Below, piece by piece: positions 11,987-22,300 of a stretch of 62,134 bases of DNA. Source of the stretch: Acanthaster planci (taxonomy: Eukaryota; Echinodermata; Asteroidea; Valvatida; Acanthasteridae). Within the stretch, counting starts at the first letter, position 1. Each line of letters begins with the position of its first letter. The translations under genes and the position numbers were made by a program. The DNA lies in the NCBI RefSeq assembly GCF_001949145.1, contig NW_019091406.1, forward strand, positions 296,176 to 358,309, in the 5' to 3' direction. The notes under the pieces are model-generated. The model ran no database searches, was not told the DNA's origin, and saw only the letters and a program-made list of their open reading frames with translations.

Positions 11987-12730
11987 TCAAATATTAAAGT
12001 AGTTGCAAGAGGCATCCCGTTTTACGTCGGTATTGTCCGCCTCACTGCGGGTGATGTTGTTCAGCTGGCAGTGCCGCCCATCGAATTGGCGGCCGCCCCG
12101 CCGCAGATGAAAGGAGCGGCATCGGGGCTCGCGCCGGCACGCCAAACCGCACCCAAGGACGCCCTCGGTCGTTGGAAACTCCCTAATGACGTGAGCATCG
12201 GTCAGGCAGTGGAACGGGGAGTGGTCATTACCAATGTCCGAGCCCCGAGTTCCCGGGCAGGACATCGCGGCTGGGGCTACCAGTGGCTCCGCGGGGCTCT
12301 CACAGATAACAGCAAGCTGCCAGTGGCACTCGACGTCGTCATAGAGACCGCCGCATGGATGCCACATCTGTAAGCAAGGCCGATCACCACGAATACGAGG
12401 CTCCCCCGGAGCCCAGTTGAAGTAAAGACACTTGCGACCTTCCCCACCAGGTTGCATCCATTGTTCCCCTTCACGTCTACATCCGATCCACGCGCTGTCT
12501 CCCCGGCTGACCCCCAGAAAAATCTCCCAGACGAATTCGTGCTCATGCTGAGAGTCTGGCACCACCAACTCACGGCCCTTCTCACGGCATGCGGTCGAGG
12601 CGGGCCCCCAAGCCATTTTTTCATCCACCATACAATATTTGGAGCCATGAAACCATCCCAAATCTGTACAAATGTTGCCTGCCCCAACAGAAGTAATGGA
12701 GATCATCAAATAAATCGCACCGATGCCCAT
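11987..12730 (-). CDS. Secreted C-type lectin + PAN/apple-like protein, single exon (247 aa)
   Basis: An uninterrupted frame starts at 12730 with a hydrophobic signal peptide (GAIYLMISITSVGAG). Residues about 21-143 form a C-type lectin domain, opening CTDLGWFHGSKYC, with WIG at 81-83 and a closing VECHWQLAVICE. The usual EPN/QPD sugar triad is EPR (110-112) and the WND motif is YDD (130-132), so calcium-dependent sugar binding may be altered. Residues about 158-245 form a Cys-rich PAN/apple-like domain (CLTDAHVIREFP, CGLACRREPRCRSF, CQLNN). N-glycosylation is possible at NIT. The product is probably extracellular; this domain pair is known in invertebrate deuterostome lectin expansions. No intron is visible, so it is either a single-exon gene or a retrocopy. 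An inverted relative lies at 15874-16264. Confidence 0.88.
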   Translation of the reverse strand: MGIGAIYLMISITSVGAGNICTDLGWFHGSKYCMVDEKMAWGPASTACREKGRELVVPDSQHEHEFVWEIFLGVSRGDSAWIGCRREGEQWMQPGGEGRKCLYFNWAPGEPRIRGDRPCLQMWHPCGGLYDDVECHWQLAVICESPAEPLVAPAAMSCPGTRGSDIGNDHSPFHCLTDAHVIREFPTTEGVLGCGLACRREPRCRSFHLRRGGRQFDGRHCQLNNITRSEADNTDVKRDASCNYFNI

Positions 12731-13450
12731 CCTGATGGGGATAGATCTGCAAAGTAATTTAATCGCCTGGCGTCTGCTTTTTTGAAGGAGGGTAGACCCT
12801 GGAACTTGTTGATACTCTCAGTCACTCATCATTCGACTGATGTATGTTGGCTGTGGGAACCAGTTGGCCGAACAGCGACGCTGACGTAATTGAAAAACTG
12901 TCTGCCACGTTGCGTCAGCAGTTCACCATTGCTAGGCCCTTTTCCAATACTCGACTTTGGCTCCGTTCAGGCTTCGGTTCCCAACACCAATCCCCGATTG
13001 TGGGCCTGAAGGGTTGAAATTAAATTTGATTACTGTAATTTCTGGCTCTCTTGCATCTTTTTGATTTTTGTGGCACTATTAAACTAATTACTGCGCTTAC
13101 AGCTTCAAAGGCAGCTAGTTAAAAACAGTTGAAGCCTGAGACGGAGCCAAAGTTGATTATTGGAAAACGATTAGATTCTATATCCAGAAATCGCCCATTG
13201 TAATGAAAAATGGGGGTGCTCAGCAAAAATGCTTTAAATTAGAATTATTCAGACTGCTCTTTTCATTCGTTGCTTCCGCTGTCAAGCCAAGGAGCTATTA
13301 AACGCAGACGACTGCCGGCAATCCCCCTTAGTTAATCAACTGCAGGGTGTCTTGATTGATGCAGGGCCAAACAGAGAAAGAAGTTCCATCAACAGTCATC
13401 AGACATAAAACGGTAACACAGGAAAGCAGTTGGTGCGACACATAACGCTT
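12731..13450 (-). other. 5' flank of lectin gene, duplicated at 15440-15873
   Basis: The minus strand just upstream of the ATG and again at 13320-13440 matches the plus-strand sequence before the second lectin copy (for example ctccttcaaaaa and tgtctgatgactg). The two matching blocks are farther apart here than in the copy because an element at 12938-13169 intervenes. I see no TATA box. Confidence 0.7.
12938..13169. mobile_element. MITE-like element in lectin 5' flank
   Basis: Inverted ends of about 38 bp: cttttccaatactcgacttt... at 12938 and ...agttgattattggaaaacg at 13169. The interior is non-coding. It is absent from the equivalent position of the duplicate copy. Confidence 0.8.
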
Positions 13451-15439
13451 GGGTGTACCATGGAGTGTTCCTTCCTCCATAGGTATACTAACCCACCAAC
13501 CAAATGACTGTGAATTTATTTTAAAAATACTGTAACAGGGCAAACAAACAGAAACGAAACCAAACACGCAGGTACCACTTTTTTTTCGAATCAAAATAGA
13601 ATAAAAATTGGACTTCCTATACCAACTATTCCATCCATGCAATACTCTTGCTGTGTGACAAATTTCTAAAAATTGTGTGTCAGTTTGCACGTAATGAAGA
13701 GCTAAAAAAAAACCAGGTCTAATACAATGAGGATACATGTTTAACGGATAAAGATCACTACAATATTGTCGCCACTGCAGTGATGAACATATTTAATATG
13801 AACAAATTTCGAGCTTGCCCTTGCAATCGAGGATTTTTATTCCAGGGGGAGGGTCAGACCCAATTTTTTTTATGTCTGATTGTTGCTGACAGGCGGACAC
13901 ATAGATGCATTGCACTGTTTTAGTATGCACTTATCTTATTATAGTAGTAGGATATCATCCATTTTCATCTTTATTATTACTAGCATTTTTGTTTCATTTT
14001 TGGGGGTGTCGGAACATGGGATTAACCCCCCATCCCTGCCTGGATCGCAGCACCATAGACGAAGTTGAACAGCTTGAAACAATGGGACATCATGCATGTC
14101 TCATCATGAGACATTATGTCAAATTCCAGGGAGTAAATGTATCTTATTAGCGCAGCCGTTGAAGCATGCACTGACGAGCGTGCCAATTTCTCCCCTTTGC
14201 GAGAGCGAGCCTCTTTGGCGTAATTTGCCCGTCATAATGAGATATTAATAGATGAATTCACTTGCAGCTGAACATTTCAAATATTTATGCCAAAAGGCCC
14301 GATATTATTATACATATTGTCAATATATCATACCTGCGGATTGTTTGTTACTGCAACGTGGTAACTGAACAATAGTTGTCAAGCAAAGGACAGTAAAAAT
14401 ACCAAACTACGGAAGCCGAATAACGCCAAGGGATTGGATGCTAACGTTTTTCCCTTTTCTTTCATTACTTTTATTATATTATGGATTTATTTTTTTAACA
14501 CTGACTGAATATTTATTGGCACCATTACCTGGCGGCTGCCACTTAACTTCGAGCGGTATGCAACATGTGGTTCACTGGTATAAATCAAATCATTAATTAC
14601 CCTAGGTCATTAATGTCATCCATCCTGTAGAGGTTTTTCACATGACGTAACACGACGGGCAAAAGCACTTCAGGAAGAGTACCGTGTCCGTAGAGGCGCA
14701 TGCATTTTCGAATCTGGGTATTTCTGTTGGCAATTTCATGTAGGCCTACGCCAGAATGTTGCGAGTCTTCGAAGGCGCGCGAGTTTCTGCTCACATCTGT
14801 GTAAATTGAACTATGACCGTCAAAAATGGCATGACTGAAAATCCTCCATAGTTAGGCGGATTTCAGTCAAAATCGCAGCCAATTGTGGGTTTGTATGTAC
14901 AAGCATGTATTTTGGCAAAGTTCAGGACTACGGTCTCTCCGCCCAGAGTCGAGGTGCAACCCAAGTCGGCAAAAGAAAGACAGATGGTAGTATGTTTTCC
15001 AAGCGGGTTCTTGGTACGGTCCTGAACCCCCCCCCCCGGAAAAAATACGAGATCTGCCAGTCATAACAAACTACCTTTTCAAAGTTCCAACACTGCTGAT
15101 ATGTGAATGTTTATTATTGCGTTTACGAGAATTAATCATATATAACGGGTTTGCCCTTACCCAACGTATATTAATAAACACTGTATGCTCAGTGCTTGTC
15201 TGAGAGCTTGCGAAAAAAACCTCAAGCAGAATTAATCAGTGATCTTTATTTACCATTCATGTATTCCCATTGTATTTGACTCGTGGATTGGCTTTTCATC
15301 AGATGAAAAAAAAATTGGAATTACTTTTTACGTTCTGAGTTTGGTTGATTGCGTTGTTTCTGTATGCTTGACCAGTTAGAGCATTTTTTAATTTTTAAAA
15401 AGTTCACAGTCACTTAATTGGTGGGTTAGTTACCAAAGC
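13451..15439. other. Spacer between inverted lectin copies
   Basis: No gene recognised. The spacer holds poly-C and poly-T tracts, and a poly-C block at about 15028 followed by a tacgagatctgccag motif that resembles 20547-20578. A short repeat at 15131-15172 matches one at 46051-46120. Confidence 0.4.
15131..15172. repeat. Dispersed short repeat (ATATAACGGGTTTGCC), copy 1
   Basis: About 40 bp matching, in inverted orientation, the right arm of the palindrome at 46051-46120, including the stretch tttgcccttacccaacgta. Confidence 0.7.
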
Positions 15440-16264
15440 GTTCTGTGTCGCGCCAACCGCTTTCTTATTACCTCTCCATGTCTGATGACTGCCGAAGGAA
15501 AAAAACTTTCTCCGTTTGGCCCTTCATCGACCAAGACATCATGCGGTTTATCAACCGAAATAGGTTGACAGGCAGCAGGAGCAACGGCGGTCTGGATATT
15601 TCCATGTTGATGTATTTTGGGCGAGCAACGCCCCCCCCCATTGCTTATTGCCATGGGCAATTTATAGACATAAAATCTACCGATTTGTCCGTTGGAGAAA
15701 TTGCCGACGCAACCTCGCTATTTGGCGAAGTGGTTTCCACACAGCCAACATGCATCAATCGAATGAGGAGTGACTAAGACATCTACAAGTATCAACCAGT
15801 TCCAAGGTCTATCCTCCTTCAAAAAGGCAAACGCCAGGCTACTGAATTACTTTGCAGATCTATTCCGATCAGGATGGGCGTCGGTACGGTTTATTTAATG
15901 ATTTTCATCACTTCTGTTGGGGCAGGCAACGATTGTACAGATTTGGGGTGGTTTCATGGCTCCAAATANTTTAGCCCCAGCCGCGATGTCCTGCCCGGGA
16001 ACTCGGGGCACGGGCATTGGTAATGACCACTCCCCGTTCCACTGCCTGACCGATGCTCACGTCATTAGGGAGTTTCCAACGACCGAGGGTGTCCTTGGGT
16101 GTGGTTTGGCGTGCCGGCGCGAGCCCCGATGCCGCTCCTTTCATCTGCGACGGGGCGGTCGCCGATTCGATGGGCTGCAGTGCCAGCTGAACAACATCAC
16201 CCGCAGTGAGGCGGACAATACCGACGTAAAACTTGACGCTTCTTGCAATTACTTCAATGCTTAA
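15440..16264 (+). pseudogene. Inverted partial duplicate of lectin/PAN gene, lectin domain missing
   Basis: The plus strand from 15440 repeats the 5' flank of the gene at 11987-12730. An ATG at 15874 opens a near-identical signal peptide and first lectin residues up to GSK. At N15969 the sequence jumps to the start of the PAN domain, losing about residues 33-150 of the intact protein. The PAN domain then reads well to TAA 16264 but in a different frame from the ATG, so the combined frame soon stops. Either this is a true deletion pseudogene or the single N marks a collapsed assembly join hiding the missing 350 or so bases. Confidence 0.8.
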
Positions 16265-16973
16265 TTAAATATTTGCAAAAGCTTGACGACTTTCCCTGTG
16301 CAAGGACTGGCAAAATTTATTTATTTCAAAGGCGGAAAACAACTGCAAAAGTGTGGCACTCAGAATCCTTTAAGATGAATGGCAGACTATATTGTTCGAT
16401 ATTTTTCTTTACAATCACACACAAAGAAACAGAGTGTTGTCATTTCATGCCTGGTGATACCTGATAACGTCAAAACACCTCAACAATTCTAAGCAATAGG
16501 TTGTAAAGTATCGAATTCGTAAACTACTTATATTTTGGTGTTACAGTATGCAGTTGTTTAGAAATGTTGTCTTATTCCTTTTTAGCTACTTTCATTGCTT
16601 TTTCCCCTTGTTTCAAGATTACATTTATTAGCACAGATCTTTCTAAACGATAATCGTACAGCATTATTTTTGATAGAAGTGTGACAGTTCAACCGGTAAT
16701 TCCAATCCCTCGTGAGGACATATTAATTTCTCAAGTGCAACGTGACAGTCTCTGGTTCCTTATTTGCCATGGATACCCATATACGACAGTTAGCAAAAGT
16801 TTTCCTGACATTTCTCTTGCTAAGATTTCTTTACTCGCCTGCGTCTGTCCTGAGCTCTTTACCACAAAAGAGAACAGTTCCACAACACCTAACCAGCAAA
16901 TGGACTACGTGAACTAAGTGCGTCAAATACTCGCCATAGTTAAACTGAGGTTTAGGCTACTTTGTATCTCATT

Positions 16974-17231
16974 AAAACGCTTGGAATTTAAACACATTTC
17001 TGAGCACATTTTTGTACCAACTTTTTTGACATTTTTAACCGCGACGTGTTTAGTGTTTTGCGTTTAGGAATGCGTTGAAATGCTAAGCACATCTCAAAAA
17101 GCTAAACATGTACCACGGAAAAGCGCTTAGCGTTTAAACACATTCCTAAACACATTTTAATAAACATGTTATGGGTTGAACGTGGGGAAAAAGTGGGTAC
17201 AAAAAGTGCTTAAACTCTAAACGTTGTTTTT
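16974..17231. mobile_element. Nested palindromic foldback element
   Basis: The outer arms (aaaacgcttggaatttaaac... and ...gtgcttaaactctaaacgtt) are inverted. Inside, gcgtttaggaatgcgttgaa at 17060 pairs with ttaaacacattcctaaacac at 17133. The element is AT-rich and non-coding. Confidence 0.65.
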
Positions 17232-17633
17232 ATAGTATACTTGACAGAATAGGAACATTCACCTTAGCCTGTACAAACGCCTCCATAAGAAAGCATTCGG
17301 GTGGACAGAACATTGTGTCATGAATCTTGTGTCTATTATAAATTTCTCAAGTAAAGGTCTTGCTTTTTACTTGAGTGTAGGCCTACATATGCTAATTGTG
17401 GGTTTTTGCATAAGTAGAGGAGTGCTGTTACATTTATTTAGCGAAAAAGTCTGGACGGGTTGTTAGATTGAATAATACGATTGTTGAATTTCAGGTTTAA
17501 ACGAGTATATTTGGGGGGGTTATGTCTACCCAATCGTGGAAACGGGATACGTTTTGAAGGAGGCAGTCAAGAGGCCCTCATTTTCTGGAAGGGGGGCACT
17601 CAATGCATGGTTTCAGTCACGGCTAAAACGTTA

Positions 17634-17822
17634 TAAAGGCCGGTTCATACTTTAGGCGAATGTGAAAGCGAAGCAAATTTGACGTCACGAAAAAATTGCG
17701 GGGAAATTTCTCTAGAGTTAAAATGTGTTAAATTTTTGCGAATTCGTAACGCGAAAAATTTGATGTGACGTCACAAATTTAAGTCCGTTTTCACTTTCGC
17801 GCGAAGTATGAACAGGCCTTAA
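17634..17822. mobile_element. MITE with AAGGCC ends and CpG-rich arms
   Basis: TAAAGGCCGGTTCATACTT at the left is inverted at the right as AAGTATGAACAGGCCTTAA. The arms extend about 55 bp to matching gacgtcac motifs. Related ends occur at 8269-8432. Confidence 0.8.
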
Positions 17823-18763
17823 GATGGGCTATTCATAGCCTTTTCTTTCCCTTATATACATGTAAATATATATGGGGGGTGGGCACACGGGGATCACAGG
17901 CCTTGAGGGGGAGGATAGCCCATACGCTATTTTGTCTCCCTGTGTGTGGTGAAAGTCGTGTATAGAAAATTAAAAGAACTCGTAGAAGCACAGAGAAACA
18001 AACAGGTTTTGATACACCGGTATTCATTGATATATTTTTCGCTCGATGTCTTTTGATTTAATTAACATTGGTCAAGCTTACATTACTAAGGAGTGGTTAA
18101 ACGGCTGATTTTTTGTCTCCAAACGACATGCACTATGGAAGCATGCAGAGTCTCCGATTTGGGCGCTTTTATTCTGTACAGTTATACCTGTATAACGCGC
18201 ACTGTCTGTCCCGTCGGGACGCCCCTTAATATTGGTCTCCCTAAGTTTGAGTTCCTCCGAAATCCCAAATGCTAACAAGCAGCGGGGCAAAGAGCACGTT
18301 TACTTTGGGAGCGTTGCTGGGATTATCATGTGCACACGAGTATGTAAACGTCAGAGAATAATGACCGCAATGGTCGCAGGCGCTTTGTGGGCATTGAACG
18401 ATTCGAGTCACTGTTCGTGCATTGGCGCTTCATCGCCAATGATCAGACGTTCATGGTCAGACGTTGCGGAGGAATATGTTTTCGCGATTTGTTACAGTCC
18501 ACTTGACATGAGTCTGCGCTAAACTGTAGGTATTCTGAAGAAATCGTTCACATGTTTGTGTTCTGAAGTTCATACATGATGCGGAATCTCTGGCACTGAT
18601 GAATGGGATAAGCTTTATTATGTATGATACCAGGTAAACTCTCGCCGCGAAAGGATTTCAATGTTGGCCAGCGACACAGATCACAAGACAAAGTCGTGAC
18701 ATCAGCTTGGTTTCGTCACCCTGGTTCATAGGTATGCAAATTGTATAACATTAATTCAATTAA

Positions 18764-18871
18764 GCATAGAGGTTTTGCATAATAACCATCTTACGTGGCA
18801 CTGGTTCTTTTGTTCAACGGGGAACCTCCAAACTGCCCTGCAAGATGGCTGCAACGCAAAGCCTCTATGCA
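18764..18871. mobile_element. Short MITE (GCATAGAGG ends), copy 1
   Basis: gcatagaggttttgcataat and attggct-like agatggctgcaacgcaaagc form inverted arms of about 30 bp. The centre ggttcttttgttcaacgggg recurs at 47978-48105. Confidence 0.75.
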
Positions 18872-19235
18872 CGCTTTACATTGTGATTAAATCATTTTTT
18901 AATGTAGGCCTACACAAATGAAAAATCCTGGTTATTAGTTTTCATGAAGTAAAAATAAAGTTGTGTGTCAACTACTGAAAACCTTTTGACGCATATGAGA
19001 CTGAATTGGATCCACAAACAACTATATCCTTCGAACTATGAATAATTAATCTACGAACAATAATATTATATTGTTCGGGAAAGAGTAAACCTCAGCGCGC
19101 CTAGGCCTACTCATGCGAACACACATTCAAAATCCAATTTTTGAGCATTTTTGTGATGTGGTAGTCTTTGTGCATGGAGACAGGAAATCGTTTTGATTGG
19201 TTGATTTACTGTTGATTATTCCTGTGGCAGAGAAT

Positions 19236-19329
19236 ATGCGGCGAGTGAAGCTGACCAACCTCTTGATTTGTGGAATCGCAGCATTCCTGTTCGGTGCCAC
19301 ATACGTTGCCTTCAAAGAACCACCCAAAG
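19236..19329 (+). CDS. DUF1647 gene exon 1: start and membrane anchor
   Basis: ATG at 19236 is chosen because it places RR-x-K directly before the hydrophobic anchor. Its context is gaatATGc. The donor is AAAG/gtacaa, phase 1. Confidence 0.75.
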
Positions 19330-22300
19330 GTACAAAGCAAAGGGCCGGGGGGGGGGCACGGGAGATTTCGTCGGTCGAGTAAGGGCTAAATTTGTTGAGG
19401 GAGGAGGGGAGCTTTTACAGTGACAGTAGGCTAATCCCTGTATCAGATGGGCTCTTTTGTTGGGAATTATCGGAAAGCATAAACTGTCTGTCGAGTATCG
19501 AGAATGATCCTTAGCTAAGTTGGAAAATCAGAGAATATGAAACGGTTTTATGTACAATGCTAACACATATCCCCATCCAAATCTCCACATACACGTACCA
19601 TACGCGTTGTAATATCACAATATTGGGGGGGGGGCTATCCTAAAGCTAATACCTGGGCGTAAGGTAAACACTGGGTGGGCCGTGGTTGGGCACTTTACAA
19701 GTACATTGGCAAATATTCCCGTGAAAAGCCTGACAAAAGACGCGCATACCAAATACATGTAGTAGGTCAGCGACTGATCTGGCGGCGTCACGTCATGTAT
19801 CAGCCGAAACGAAAGCACATAAAAGTTGATCTGGGGAGTATGGTACGGTAAAAATGCACGTCATGCGTGACGAAGTACCACATGTATAAGTAACCTACTG
19901 ATGGATTGGTAATTACAACCGGAAGCCACGTCCATTTCGAGCCGATAACGCAGTGGGCATGTGGGACTCTTTATATAAATGCTTTACATCGCTTTTACTT
20001 CCCACAAGTGTAACAACGCAAACGCATTATTGCGAAATACGGATATTTTTTTCAGACTACCGCGCGGGGGTATAAACAAATTGAATTCCTTAAATTAGGA
20101 GTGGCGCTGGCACTATTGCCACATTTCGTCCAACCTTTTTATACAGACCTATTTTGAGTAGGTCAAATAATCAAGAAAACTAAACGGTCTCAATTCTGGT
20201 TAGTATGAGACGGGAAGAAGATTTTGAATCCTGGTTTTAGCACTCTTCAGTATATTTTTTCATTATAGTTTTTTAGGGATGTGTTCTTAGTTTCCATTCA
20301 TTCTTTTCACAAACGTTCTCAAGATGTTGGTAATATGGACATGGGCCTTTGGGTATTATAAACCGACGGTGTCTACTAACTGCCACCTAATCAGGGGTGT
20401 GGCACTAAGATATGGCGAAAAAAACGTTCCAAAGGGCTTTTTGACTTTTTTCACGAGCTCTTGCCAGGACAAGTACAGAGCAATGCGGAGTAGCTTGTGG
20501 TCACCGTGTAGAAAATATCTCTTTTGTCAGCGAGGTTCTAATTAACCCCCCCCCCCGTAAACTACGAGATCCAGGCAGCGTGAGCCTCGCGCAGGAAAAA
20601 GAGGGCGCAATTTGCCTATAGCAACGGAGGCTCCTTTGGTGGGAACTGCACGTCGCTGGTTCATAAACGACTACGAAGTGCACAGGTGTACAAAATGAGC
20701 ACTCTTCACCAACATGGATCTTTTCAACCGATGAGAGGGTGCTTCTGCTCAAGGCAGACTCTCCAATCGTTCTCAAGAGACAGCAGCAAGTTCTTTTCAG
20801 AAACTGACGTACTCACATTAGGCCTTAGAGATATTTCGTCTGCATTGTGCTACCGTGAGCTACTCTACACCAAAGCTAACGGCGACGGAACAATTCTCAA
20901 AGGGGTGGGGGCAGTTGTGGGGGACCTGCCAAAAGTGGGAAACCATGCCTCCCCGGTCGAAAAAGTGTGTGTGTGTGTGAACGGGGGGTGTACTGGCCCG
21001 TTGCCCCCCCCCCCCACTTCTGCCGTCATTACTCCACACTGCTTCCTCACCTCCACACTGCAAACCTTCGAATCCAAGCACGTCGAAGCACGTGGCTCAA
21101 AGAATATAAATAATATACACGTATATTTCCTAAATGGTCTAGGATACATTTAACCGAGACAGCATTCCTTCATGGTAGAGGTCTAACGAAACGTCACATC
21201 AAAATCTCTCCATCATTTTCATTTCACGTGGTGTCTTTCAGATACTTTAAGGGGAGTCCCTGCCACGGACAGGGGGTTGCGGGGTGTGGTAGCACACCGG
21301 TCGAGCAACTCAGCCATTCAATCCTGGCAGCGAGATAACGAGGACGACGCCTTGTTGCTTCCCTTTGCCAACCGCGCCCTGCCCAGGCACCTCTTACAGG
21401 TACCGAGTTACATGCGCATGCTCAACGCCTCTACGGAAGGTAAAGAAGGACATTGCTGATTTCACAATAACCACAGTCTTGAGCTACTAATCCACTGCAA
21501 CAAAAAACAAAGAGCTCTGATGACAACATTTCAGTTTAAAACTGAAAAAAGTTATAAAGTTCTGCTAACAATAATCACAATCGTTCTGTAACTTCATTGA
21601 TTCACCCAGTATTGTATGAATAAAGTTTTTTTGTCTGTACCATTGGCGCATAGCTTAGACTAAAAAGGACACCATGATTCACGCTGCGTGGTCCTCGTCA
21701 TTTGAATGTATTTTGTAAACCGCACAAATTCCAATCGTATGAATTGATTCTGAAGGTATAGACATCGACATAGCCTGGGGAGACATCGACTTCCACAATC
21801 TGGATCTTCGGACCGTCATCGTGACTGGTCTTTCTGGATACACGGAAGAGGAAGGGGTGGGGCTTGTTGCGTCTGCCCAAATTCACATGCCCTTCAAGAA
21901 GATCATCATCTACGACCTAGGGGTCAAGAAGCGCACAATAGACAGGGTGGGTCGACAGCCCATTTGGTGATCAACCAAACTATACGTGTCACCCTGCTGT
22001 CATTAATTTAAAAAAAAATTGGTTTAATCATGCGTAATCAAATTATTCGAACGAGAATGGAAAATGAATTACTTATTTATACACAATAAGGAAAACGAGA
22101 CATCCTCGAAAGGGGCTTGTCTGAGGAGAAAAATGAGAGAGAGGGCTGGGTTTTATGGTTTAGGGAAACATGTGGATTTAGAGACCTTGTTTGTCCGCCC
22201 GTGAGGGAGGCGAACCGAAGCTTAAAGGCGCAAAGATACGCCCCATGAACAAACTCACTGCCTGACTGCACAACTCTTATCGCTGTATAGGGCCAACAAA

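Larger units (their letters stand above)
16265..19235. other. Intergenic DNA rich in inverted-repeat elements
   Basis: No gene is recognised between the lectin copy and the DUF1647 gene. The region carries the elements at 16974-17231, 17634-17822 and 18764-18871, listed separately. An ATTGG box lies at 19196-19200, about 40 bp before the next start codon. Confidence 0.4.

Noticed and set aside
12277-12687. 136-codon second frame in the lectin gene
   Set aside because: It overlaps the lectin frame on the same strand and has no domain. The main frame has a signal peptide and two recognisable domains.
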